Positions 7,093 to 14,338 of a stretch of DNA of 23,707 nt are shown here, piece after piece (position 1 is the first letter of the stretch; every line of letters starts with the position of its first letter). The notes beneath the pieces are model-generated. The model did no database searches, had not been told where the DNA came from, and saw nothing but the letters and a program-made list of their open reading frames with translations. This DNA is from Verrucomicrobia bacterium UBA3750 (GTDB taxonomy: Bacteria; Verrucomicrobiota; Kiritimatiellia; RFP12; UBA1067), in NCBI GenBank assembly GCA_002371755.1, contig DFGM01000107.1, positions 1,106 to 24,812 on the forward strand. Direction: 5' to 3'. The position numbers and the translations under genes were made by a program.

Positions 7093-10017
7093 TTGAAAAA
7101 TCCTTCTGACAATATTTATTGGTTCCACTTTGAAATAAAAGGGTACAGCGGCGATGCTGATACAGACGGCTACTTGAAAATCACTGTAACAAGGCCTTTG
7201 GTTGATAATACTACAGTCTTTGAGCAGACGCTCAACTTTGCATATATCTACTCAATATTTGGAAGTGTTTCCCATGGTAGATCAGGGGGTAAATATGAGA
7301 CCCATTGGGCGTTGGATGATTTGTCTGTAAAGTTGCCTAGGCCAGATGATATTCCTGCGGAGCCGTCAATATCTGTATCTGGAGATGCCGATGATGATTT
7401 GAAAATCGTAACGGTTGCACTTGCAGAGGGGGCGGCATCGAGCGTGACATTGTGGTATAAAAAGAGTTCGGATGCCGAATATACGCCAAGCGCGTCTTCA
7501 TCTATTCAGTTAGAAATGCTGAACTCAGATGTTATTTATGCGTATGCAGAAAATAATGGCAATCTGTCCGATGTGGTGTCGGAGTATGTTGTGGCAGGAA
7601 GCATACCGACGCCGACAGGTTCTATAACAGGCGTCGATGGTGCGAGTCGCACCGTGACGTTTGTGTCGGATTACGATATTCAGTACAAGACTTCTGAGAA
7701 TGACGAATTTGTGGATTCCGCAACAAAAATATTCACTGTGGATGCAAGCACGACTTATTACGTTCGTGCAAAGAAAGTTTCTTCCGTTGTCAACACCGTT
7801 ACTTTCTATTCAGATGTGCTTACTCTTGCAGTCGAAGCTGGAACATCGGTGAAACTTGCCGCACCTTCGGCATATTATCGTTCCGGCGTGAATTTCGTCA
7901 CGGTGTATGCTCCTCAGACTTCTGTGGTCGCGTCGCCGACGCCAACCATAAAATACAAGGTGACGTCAAAGACGGGAACATTCGAGAAAGCTACGAGCAA
8001 TGGCTATGCAACTCTCGATTGCGGAGATGAGGATGGCGCTGTTGTAACTTGCTGGGCGACATGCGATGGCTATGAAGATTCCGATACGTATCAAGTTACG
8101 CTGTCCAATCTCAACGCTCACAACTATGCCTGCATATACACGCTTGATTATGCGGCGCTTTTCACCGCAAACACATCTTGGTCACCTGCATATGGCTCCT
8201 TGCTTTATGTTGATAGCGGTGAAACTATCCAAAGATGTTATCTTTCCGTTAATGGCGATTCCAGCATAATAAGCGACCCCATTTTCTATAACTATGAGAA
8301 AAACAATGCCGGAAATGTAACACAGCGCCATCAGAACGGCACTTGGAACGACATCCATGCCCTTTATACTTATACGACGCAAAAAACTCCAGTTATAACA
8401 AAGCTAAAAGATGGTGACATTATAAATGTAATTGCAACCGACGCGAGCGCTTCTACTGGCTTGGCGAACAGCGCTGTCGCTACTTCTTCGGGCTACGACA
8501 AGTATTTTGATGTAACGGCACAAGATGTTGATGAAGATGGTTATGGATATGCTATCTTCTCGACCGCACTTAGGCAGAATATATTCGCTATCCGCATCTA
8601 TCGTCCTGCGGCGGCGTCGTTGGATGGCGTAGGATATGTGACATTCGCGGAGGCATTGACTGCGGCCGGTAATGCAGGCAGCGGCACGATCACGCTGAAT
8701 GCAAATGTTACAGGCAATGTCGTAATCCCTGCGGCAGGCATTAGCATTATCTGCGGCGACTACAGCATTAACGGCAACGTGACAGGTGCGCGTTTTGTAG
8801 GTGTTTCGTATAATTCAACCACAAAAACATACACGAGCAGCACGAATACTGCCGCGACATGGGTGGGCGGTGCAACCGGACGTTGGCTTGATCCATTGAA
8901 TTGGTCAACTAAGAGCATCCCGACTTGGGATACCGATGTTACAATCGACACGGACTGCACGATTTATATTACTGGGACCGTCTGGGAAGATGATTTCAGC
9001 ACACGCGATATGTGCAGGGGAATGACCATTGACGCAAATGTAGCGTTGCAAAGCGGTGCTACGCCTGGTTGGTGCTTCCTTGCTCTATATGGCAATGTCA
9101 CGGGTTCTGGTAAATTGACTCTTACTTGGGTTGGCATAGATGGCTTGTCTAGCCCGACTACGACATTTGGTTGCGATATAAAGATCAACTCTGCATACGA
9201 CGATTATTATAGTTGCTATCGCGACTCTTGTTTCTTGAATTATGATCGCAACATATCATACGCCATCACAGGAGACATAGAAGTAGGGGAGAATGCAATT
9301 TTTAATGCATTCTACAATACGGATATCTCCGGCACTCTGACGCTCGATAATGGAGCATCGGTTTATGCGGGTGAAAATGTTACATTGACGCTCGGCAATA
9401 TCGTTGTCGCAGATGGAGCGACGGCGAAGGTGAGTAAACACGCGACAGGTGCTTCTTATACTGTCAGTGGCACTGTAAGCGCTGCGACGTCGGCTTATAA
9501 CGCGAAGGGAACAACATCTGGCGATGTGACGACTTATACTACAACGCTAAGACCTGTTGTCGAACCTGGTGAGGCGGCGACGGCGACGTATGACAGCGAA
9601 GAGGCGGCTACGGCTGCGGTAGCAGATGTCGTGGTTGCGGTGCCGGCGGAGGTCGCGGCGGAGCTGTCGGATGAACAGGAGACGGCGTACAAGGCGATGT
9701 TCGAGGCGAAGGCCGTGGAAAGCACGACCGAGAGCGGCAAATATGTCGTGACGGTCGATTTCACGGCGGCGGCCGAGGCGGAGATCAAGGCAGCGGAAGA
9801 TGCAATTTCCGTTGTGGATGGTGCTACGCCGCAGGTGACGGTTACGGCGAAGCCGGGGTTGTACTACTTCGTGAAGGCTGGTGCGGCGGCGGATTCGCTT
9901 GCCGTGGACGGCACGGGAACGCTCGCGACGGGCACGACGATTGAACTTACCATGCCGCTTCCTGACAGCGGAGTGAAGTATTACAAGGTTGTGGCATCGC
10001 CGACTTCGTCGCTCTAA
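7093..10017 (+). pseudogene. Exported surface protein, main part after the in-frame stop
   Basis: This is in the same frame as the piece starting at 6475; together they would give about 1180 residues. The nominal start (TTG 7093) has no ribosome binding site, so without readthrough this part is probably not made. Order of regions in the joined numbering: end of the N-terminal sandwich domain (to about 290), Ig-like/chitobiase-C-like repeats, a GVGYVTFAEALTAAG segment near 716 that usually precedes beta-helix or repeat stretches, ATWVGGATGRWLDPLNW near 795, then Thr/Ala-rich beta-structure and a C-terminal domain with AKPGLYYFVKAGA near 1126. The last residues, LPDSGVKYYKVVAS, recur in the relic at 10282-10446. 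It is likely an adhesin or other cell-surface protein; no catalytic motif is seen. It ends in TAATAG. Confidence 0.6.
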
Positions 10018-10030
10018 TAGCAACAAAGTG

Positions 10031-10150
10031 CACAAAGATAGCCACAAAGCGCACAAAGAATACGAAGGATAGTCTCGCACAAAGTCCACAAAGTTCACGA
10101 AGTTTAATATCTTCCATAACAAATATCAACTTTGTGGACTTTGTGCGAGC
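10031..10150. repeat. CACAAAG-type palindromic repeat, copy 2, with a 22-bp perfect inverted repeat
   Basis: Bases 10074-10095 are the exact reverse complement of 10128-10149, with a 32-base loop. Several CACAAAG units precede it (10031, 10043, 10052) and two lie in the left arm. The element is related to the one at 3582-3658. It follows the surface-protein stop directly, but the run of T needed for an intrinsic terminator is absent. Confidence 0.75.
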
Positions 10151-10190
10151 CATTCATAATTCTTCATACATCATCCTTCATTCATAATTC
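10151..10190. repeat. AT-rich direct repeat CATTCATAATTC
   Basis: CATTCATAATTC occurs at 10151-10162 and 10179-10190, and a further TTCATAATT overlaps and follows. The stretch is AT-rich and non-coding, between the palindrome and the terminator. Confidence 0.5.
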
Positions 10191-10214
10191 ATAATTGATT
10201 TCAGGCGGTCTCTC

Positions 10215-10273
10215 AACGCCGAGTCCTCCCGGAGGTTCTTAATACCTCTTATCTCCGGGAGGGCGTTTTTTTT
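10215..10273 (+). terminator. Rho-independent terminator
   Basis: CCTCCCGGAG (10225-10234) pairs perfectly with CTCCGGGAGG (10253-10262). The base is extended by ACGC/GCGT and followed by eight T (10266-10273). This is the strongest terminator in the window. It lies about 200 bp after the surface-protein stop and just before a relic 3' end, so it may end the surface-protein transcript. Confidence 0.85.
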
Positions 10274-10281
10274 AATTGTGA

Positions 10282-10446
10282 GATTGTGAGGTGGTCGATG
10301 GCACTGGCGCCGAGCAGGAAGGCGTTCCTGCGAAGGTGTTGTACACTGGCAGCAACGCCGAGGCGGTTGCGGAAGCACTCTCTGCGGCATTGCCGTCCAG
10401 CGGTGTGCTGTATTACACCATTGAAGCCAGCGATTCGGCAAAATAA
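10282..10446 (+). pseudogene. Relic 3' end of a second surface protein
   Basis: Following an in-frame TGA at 10279-10281, 54 codons read through to TAA 10444-10446: GAEQEGVPAKVLYTGSNAEA, then ALPSSGVLYYTIEASDSAK. The LPSSGVLYYTIEAS segment matches LPDSGVKYYKVVAS at the end of the intact surface protein at 9 of 14 positions, and both lie 4-6 residues before a stop. There is no start codon context or signal peptide. I interpret it as the C-terminus of a paralogue left after deletion or recombination. Confidence 0.6.
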
Positions 10447-10458
10447 CAGTGCATGTTT

Positions 10459-10491
10459 GCGGGAGGGACGCGCTTGTCGCGACCCTCCCGC
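10459..10491. repeat. GC-rich hairpin containing the GCGCTTGTCGCG repeat
   Basis: GCGGGAGGG (10459-10467) pairs perfectly with CCCTCCCGC (10483-10491). Inside, CGCG (10469-10472) pairs with CGCG (10478-10481) around the loop CTTGT. It follows the relic stop at 10446 but no T-run comes after. The core is shared with 6170-6206. Confidence 0.65.
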
Positions 10492-10498
10492 CTTCACT

Positions 10499-10612
10499 AG
10501 GCTATTAGTCGACAACTGCCGCACCTCCGCATTGGTGGCAGAGATCGATTTGCTTGTCTATCGCCTATACGGCCTAACGAATGAGGGAATTGCGGTCGTG
10601 GGAAGGCGGTAA
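10499..10612 (+). pseudogene. Relic 3' end resembling a type IIG restriction-modification enzyme
   Basis: The frame ending at TAA 10610-10612 reads VAEIDLLVYRLYGLTNEGIA near its end. This closely follows the EIDxLVYxLYGLTxEEIAxVE tail that I know from Eco57I-like type IIG enzymes and related N6-adenine methylases. Upstream the similarity fades within about 30 codons and joins the palindromic repeat, with no methylase motif (NPPY) or start. It is therefore a broken remnant. The identification is from pattern memory over roughly 22 residues. Confidence 0.5.
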
Positions 10613-10921
10613 TTACAACTTGTTGGAATAGTTCTCAGATTCATGGAAGAAACGAAGCACACGAACAATCTGTTTATCATAGTCTATCTCGTAAACAAGT
10701 ATGTATGCCCTCACCAGTGCCTTTCTGTACCCCAATTCCGCCAGTCTGGAATCGGAACAGAGTGGGAATATTTCTGGCGCGGTTTCAAGCGTGTCTGAAA
10801 TGCGTTCAACCTCATCCAACAAGGCCGATGCTGCGGGTGGATTGGCAAGAACGTTTCCTATGTAATCCGTTATCTGGTCGAGATCGGATTCTGCGCTTTC
10901 GGTGATTTCAAGCGTGTACAT
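10613..10921 (-). CDS. ParE/RelE-family type II toxin
   Basis: The 102-residue product begins MYTLEITESAESDLDQITDY and contains the family pattern YI...L.NP.AA..LLDEVE, the conserved GYRKALVRAYILVYEID core and a final IVRVLRFFH strand. ParE-type members poison DNA gyrase and RelE-type members cleave mRNA on the ribosome; the sequence does not decide which applies. The ATG at 10921 overlaps the antitoxin stop by 14 nt, the usual antitoxin-toxin coupled order, and matches the family N-terminus; an upstream in-frame start (10945) would add only unrelated residues. It reaches to one base after the restriction-like relic. Confidence 0.85.
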   Translation of the reverse strand: MYTLEITESAESDLDQITDYIGNVLANPPAASALLDEVERISDTLETAPEIFPLCSDSRLAELGYRKALVRAYILVYEIDYDKQIVRVLRFFHESENYSNKL

Positions 10922-11174
10922 TGAATTTCGCCCTTTGACTTGCAAGCGCCTTGCGCAATGGTTTTACGCGTCCTGCGGCGATGTCTGACTTGGCTTCTTC
11001 AAGTTTGGCGTATATGGCATTGCGCCCTATGGCCTCATCGTAATAGGCCATGCTCATTATGACCATGTCGCCATAGCCGTTTTTCGTTATGAACACCGGC
11101 CTCTTCTCGCTATTGCAGAGTTCGGATATCCGATTGGTATCCTTGAGATCTCTTACTGGAACTATTACAGGCAT
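10908..11174 (-). CDS. Phd/YefM-family antitoxin
   Basis: The 88-residue product starts MPVIVPVRDLKDTNRISELC, followed by RPVFITKNGYGDMVIMS, the signature DNA-binding half of Phd/YefM antitoxins. The charged C-terminal part (IYAKLEEAKSDIAAGRVKPL) is the usual toxin-binding region. It should neutralise the ParE/RelE-like protein encoded immediately downstream and repress its own promoter. AAGGAG lies 6 nt before the ATG, and a TGGTATAAT promoter sits about 24 bp upstream. Position beside a restriction relic and repeats fits a mobile or plastic segment. Confidence 0.87.
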   Translation of the reverse strand: MPVIVPVRDLKDTNRISELCNSEKRPVFITKNGYGDMVIMSMAYYDEAIGRNAIYAKLEEAKSDIAAGRVKPLRKALASQRAKFNVHA

Positions 11175-11197
11175 AGTTTCTCCTTTGTTGCGGCTAT

Positions 11198-11206
11198 ATT
11201 ATACCA
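11198..11206 (-). promoter_or_regulatory. Extended -10 promoter of the toxin-antitoxin operon
   Basis: The - strand reads TGGTATAAT with the hexamer at 11203-11198. The expected start near 11191 gives a leader of about 17 nt that contains AAGGAG before the antitoxin ATG, so this one is a normal short leader rather than leaderless. Confidence 0.7.
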
Positions 11207-11447
11207 TAATTGAGTCGCGCCGTGTTTGCGAAAGTTGGACAGCGCGTCCGCACGGGAGGGGCATGCCGCTGCGAAGCGATGTCCTCTGAACTCCCGTCGG
11301 CGGTTAAGGCGAATCCAATCGCCGAGAAGGTCTTCCATTTTCCCCGCGAATGGATATTCACATTCAATGCTTCGCTAACTTCGCAGAAGCCGTTGACAAA
11401 GAGCGTTTACAAGGATTGCGCTCGCATTGGCGGCCGGCAGGGAGCGG
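11207..11447. other. Intergenic stretch without a recognisable gene
   Basis: About 240 bp between the antitoxin promoter and the ACT-protein stop. It holds a weak inverted pair ACGGGAG (11252-11258) / CTCCCGT (11291-11297), possibly a decayed GGGAGGG-type palindrome, and a GGCGA/TCGCC hairpin near 11308-11323. The + strand frame across it has no recognisable similarity. Confidence 0.4.
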
Positions 11448-11816
11448 CTATTCGCTGATTTCGTTGCCTGCCGCGCGGAGCGCGTCGAGCGCTTTGTCGA
11501 AGTCGGCACTTTTGGCAAGTATGTAGTCGGTGTTGAAAGTGGATACCGCGAAGATGCCGATTCCTCTTTCCGCAAGCACTTTCGACAGACGGGCGAGGAT
11601 TCCGGTCAGCGAGAAGTCAAGCGTGCCTTTTACCCGGATCGCACGCCATCCGTCGCACCTCTCGATAGTGTTTGCCGGGACGATTGCAACAGGACACACG
11701 AGCGACCTTTCCTCGTCTGTCGCACCTGTGAACACAAACGGGTGCGACAGATCGACGAGGGAATAGTCCACAACCTTGCAGACCGAGAATTCCGCCTTGA
11801 TTGTCTCTAGTTTCAT
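11448..11816 (-). CDS. ACT-domain protein, unknown ligand
   Basis: The 122-residue product matches the small stand-alone ACT-domain proteins (COG3603-like). It starts MKLETIKAEFSVCKVVDYSL and its middle, RSLVCPVAIVPANTIERCDGW, is typical of the group. The second half has the ACT core, GTLDFSLTGILARLSKVLAERGIGIFAVSTFNTDYILA, in which the glycine turn and the ILxxLSxxLAexgI helix usually bind an amino acid. It is probably a cytoplasmic sensor of an amino acid; no catalytic or DNA-binding domain is attached. The ATG at 11816 fits the family N-terminus. The frame is open upstream to 11981, but that part crosses the predicted promoter at 11884-11889 and has no similarity. Confidence 0.78.
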   Translation of the reverse strand: MKLETIKAEFSVCKVVDYSLVDLSHPFVFTGATDEERSLVCPVAIVPANTIERCDGWRAIRVKGTLDFSLTGILARLSKVLAERGIGIFAVSTFNTDYILAKSADFDKALDALRAAGNEISE

Positions 11817-11883
11817 GGATGTGCTTAATGTCCTTTCTTTACCTTTACCTGCTTGCCGCATACCACTGGCGAAAACGCATGGT

Positions 11884-11889
11884 ATTATA
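11884..11889 (-). promoter_or_regulatory. -10 element of the ACT-protein gene
   Basis: TATAAT lies at 11889-11884 on the - strand in the context TTGTAGTATAATACC. It lacks the TG of the other promoters (TAG instead). The expected start near 11877 leaves a leader of about 60 nt with AAAGGA upstream of the ATG. Confidence 0.5.
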
Positions 11890-11920
11890 CTACAATATGC
11901 CCTTGGTGCGCAAGCGCTCT

Positions 11921-12000
11921 CTGCCGCCAAAGGATTCCAAACAAAGCGTCGGGCGCGGCTAAGCCATGGCGGACGCATCATTTGGAATCCTTGGTGGCAG
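11921..12000. repeat. Large imperfect inverted repeat between divergent genes
   Basis: Bases 11921-11941 pair with 11981-12000 across about 20 bp, with one mismatch and one bulged base. The 39-base interior also folds (GCGTC/GACGC, then GGCT/AGCC). It fills most of the space between the two divergent promoters and ends 21 bp before the TATAAT of the GH3-like gene, where an operator would sit. It could instead be another dispersed palindromic element. Confidence 0.6.
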
Positions 12001-12015
12001 ACAAACGCGGGGAAA

Positions 12016-12030
12016 TATGCTATAATATGC
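12016..12030 (+). promoter_or_regulatory. Extended -10 promoter of the seven-gene cluster
   Basis: TATGCTATAATATGC holds TG and TATAAT (12021-12026). The GTG at 12032 begins 5 nt after the hexamer and the in-frame ATG at 12038 11 nt after. The transcript would be leaderless at the GTG or carry a leader of about 4-5 nt before the ATG. Confidence 0.7.
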
Positions 12031-12031
12031 C

Positions 12032-14338
12032 GTGAAAATGAAGATAGCGCCTTTCAAGACGTCTGTCATTGTGGCAGTGATTTGCTCCCACGCGCTTTTT
12101 GGCGCCGGGGGAGAAGCTTTTTTGCGTGCCCAAAACGTGGCAAAGGGTTTGACTCTTGCAGACAAAGCGCGGCTTTGCGCAAATATAGAAACCGTGGCTA
12201 AAGGCGACACGAAAGAGGCTCTGGAGGTAAAGCCGGCCACGATACCGCGACTTGCCAAGGCCGGCATGAAGTCGGATTGGGAATATGATTGCGTCGAGAG
12301 TGCATATCTGCCCGCTCCGAGCGCTCTTGCGTCTACGTGGAATATTTCGCTTGCCGCGCAATACGGCAAGGCGCAGGCACAGGAGGCGAAATCGAGAGGC
12401 AAGGCCGCCTCGCTCGCCCCATGCGCAAATCTGATGCGGCGCTTCGACGAACCGCATCCCGAAAGGCTGCTTGGGGAAGATTCGTTCTTGGCATCGCGTC
12501 TTATCGCGGCTGAAACAAGGGCAATGCAATCCAATGGCGTCGCGGCGTGCGTAAACTATCTCAACATTCCGAGCCGCGAGCATGACCGTGCGCTCAACGA
12601 GATATACCTTGCGCCGTTCCGTGCCGCTGTCAAAGACGGCGATGCATATGCAGTGCTTGCCCAGGACGACAGGTATCTCGTCAAAGGCGTGCTGCGCGAG
12701 CGCTGGGGGTTCAAGGGAATGGCGGCGTCGAACTGGGGTGAAAGCGCACCTAAGCCGATTGTCGAACGGCTCGCCTTGAGATCGCTCTACACAATGGTCC
12801 GCTCCGGAATGCTGGACGGCACAAACGGAGTCGAAGCTGCCGCCGCGCCGCAATTGGACGAGACGGAGATGGAAAGAGTCTCGCTCGCCGTCGCGGAAGA
12901 GTCGATTGCGCTTTTGAAGAACGAAGGCGGGAGGTTGCCGTTCGAGCCGCTCGCCCTCGACAATATCCTTATTATAGGAGACATGGCCGACGATGGCGGG
13001 AAGGACGAGTTGACGCCGCTTGCAGGGGTAAGGGAATACTTCGCATCCCGCCATGCCAAGCCAGAAATAGAAGTTGCGCCGCTCGCCAAGGGCGATACAT
13101 GCGCAAAGACCCATCCCATTCCACTTTCCAGGCTCGCGACGACGAACGATACCGGCGCGGCGGCCTGGGAGACGGAATGGTTCGACTACGCCGAGGTGCC
13201 CCAGGAAGTCGCAAGCGTCCATGGATGGAGCGAGGCGCCGGGCTATGCGAAAGCATCCCCGCCCCTTGCGCGCGCCGACGCCCCGCTCGCCTTTACTATT
13301 CGCTGGACTGCGATCGTGCGTCCTGAAGAGGCGGGTGACTATGTGCTTGCCTGCGACAAGGATGCCGAGAGCATCGTCCGTATCCTGGTGGATGGCGCCA
13401 TTGCCCTGGAAGGAGTGCGGCCTGGACGTATTGCAAAGGCTGTCCACATGGAAAAGGGCGTCGCCTATGAAATATCAATCGTCTATATCGCGAAGAGCGA
13501 GACGGCGCAGCTTTCGTTTGGCTGGCGCACGCCCTCGGAACAGCCAAGAACCGAGGATCTAAAAGCCAAGGCGGAAGCCGCCGACGCCGTCATAGTCTTT
13601 GCGCCATCGGGCGAGAAGCGAAGCGACGAGACGGATGCGGCCATGGCGCAAATCCTTTCCTGGCGGACGGAGAACGCCGTGGTCGTGTGCCGAAGCGCCG
13701 CCCCTGAGCCATTTGCCTGGATGGATGCGTGCCCGGCGTTCATCCACATGCCGCCGTGCGGCCGTTGGGGCGGAAAGGCGTTGGCAAGAATCCTCTTTGG
13801 CGACTGCCCGCCCTCGGGCCGGCTCGCCGTCACGTGGCCAAAGAGCCCAGCCGACGTTCCAGCAGACAAAGACGGCTATTTCACAGGATACCGCTGGCAC
13901 GACTTTGCGTCCGTTTCCCCGCTCTTCCCTTTTGGGCACGGGCTCGGATACACGGAATTCGACTACGAAATGGAGAGTGCCGAAGTGGCACGCTTTGCGC
14001 AGACGGAAGATTGGTTCGTCTCGCTGCCGGTCAAGAACATCGGCAAGCGACCCGGACGCGAGACGGTGCAGATATATGCCACATTCCCCGAGGGAGCCGA
14101 AACCATCCGCCCCGTGAAGAAACTTGTCGGCTTTGCGAAAACCCGCCTTTTGGCGCCAGGCGAAGCGGAAACGCTCACCTTGCGAATCTCACCTCGCGAT
14201 TTGGCGTATTGGGATTCGTTCTCCGGGTCGTTCCGGCTGGACAAGGGCGAATACGGAATCGCGGTGGGAGCTTCCGCTTCCGACATCAAGGGGAAATCGA
14301 AGATAACCGTGGGTGAAGACTATGCTTTCAAGGATTGA
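12032..14338 (+). CDS. GH3-fold glycosidase-like protein with PA14 insert, probably inactive
   Basis: The product (768 aa from GTG 12032, 766 from ATG 12038) starts with a Sec signal peptide (cleavage near residue 25, FGA). Next come a shortened GH3 (beta/alpha)8 domain, the GH3 C-terminal alpha/beta domain split by a PA14 carbohydrate-binding domain (about 380-500), and a fibronectin III-like end (GRETVQIYA...VKKLVGFAKTRLLAPGE). GYRWHDF...PLFPFGHGLGYT is strongly GH3. However, the nucleophile motif, normally SDW, is SNW here (Asn234). KHF is replaced by NYL (175-177), the S-A-Y-N tract by A-Q-D-D, the RDPRWGR region by RRFDEPHP, and the acid/base WESEG-type site by EKRSDET. It could be a sugar-binding or scaffold pseudoenzyme in the periplasm. 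It heads a cluster with rsgA. Confidence 0.82.
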   Translation: MKMKIAPFKTSVIVAVICSHALFGAGGEAFLRAQNVAKGLTLADKARLCANIETVAKGDTKEALEVKPATIPRLAKAGMKSDWEYDCVESAYLPAPSALASTWNISLAAQYGKAQAQEAKSRGKAASLAPCANLMRRFDEPHPERLLGEDSFLASRLIAAETRAMQSNGVAACVNYLNIPSREHDRALNEIYLAPFRAAVKDGDAYAVLAQDDRYLVKGVLRERWGFKGMAASNWGESAPKPIVERLALRSLYTMVRSGMLDGTNGVEAAAAPQLDETEMERVSLAVAEESIALLKNEGGRLPFEPLALDNILIIGDMADDGGKDELTPLAGVREYFASRHAKPEIEVAPLAKGDTCAKTHPIPLSRLATTNDTGAAAWETEWFDYAEVPQEVASVHGWSEAPGYAKASPPLARADAPLAFTIRWTAIVRPEEAGDYVLACDKDAESIVRILVDGAIALEGVRPGRIAKAVHMEKGVAYEISIVYIAKSETAQLSFGWRTPSEQPRTEDLKAKAEAADAVIVFAPSGEKRSDETDAAMAQILSWRTENAVVVCRSAAPEPFAWMDACPAFIHMPPCGRWGGKALARILFGDCPPSGRLAVTWPKSPADVPADKDGYFTGYRWHDFASVSPLFPFGHGLGYTEFDYEMESAEVARFAQTEDWFVSLPVKNIGKRPGRETVQIYATFPEGAETIRPVKKLVGFAKTRLLAPGEAETLTLRISPRDLAYWDSFSGSFRLDKGEYGIAVGASASDIKGKSKITVGEDYAFKD

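Noticed and set aside
9958..9972. LPDSG near the surface-protein C-terminus as a sortase (LPxTG) signal
   Set aside because: No hydrophobic segment and basic tail follow it, and the organism type suggested is diderm. The motif is better described as part of a conserved terminal domain.
9547..10122. A 191-codon - strand frame over the end of the surface protein and the palindrome
   Set aside because: It is Arg/His-rich with no domain, overlaps coding DNA and starts inside the inverted repeat.
11210..11458. 82-codon + strand frame between antitoxin and ACT genes
   Set aside because: It starts with TTG in the antitoxin promoter region and has no similarity or ribosome binding site.
12032..12106. 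Lipoprotein signal in the GH3-like protein (Cys18)
   Set aside because: The residue before Cys is Ile, which does not fit a lipobox; an ordinary Sec cleavage near residue 25 is more likely.
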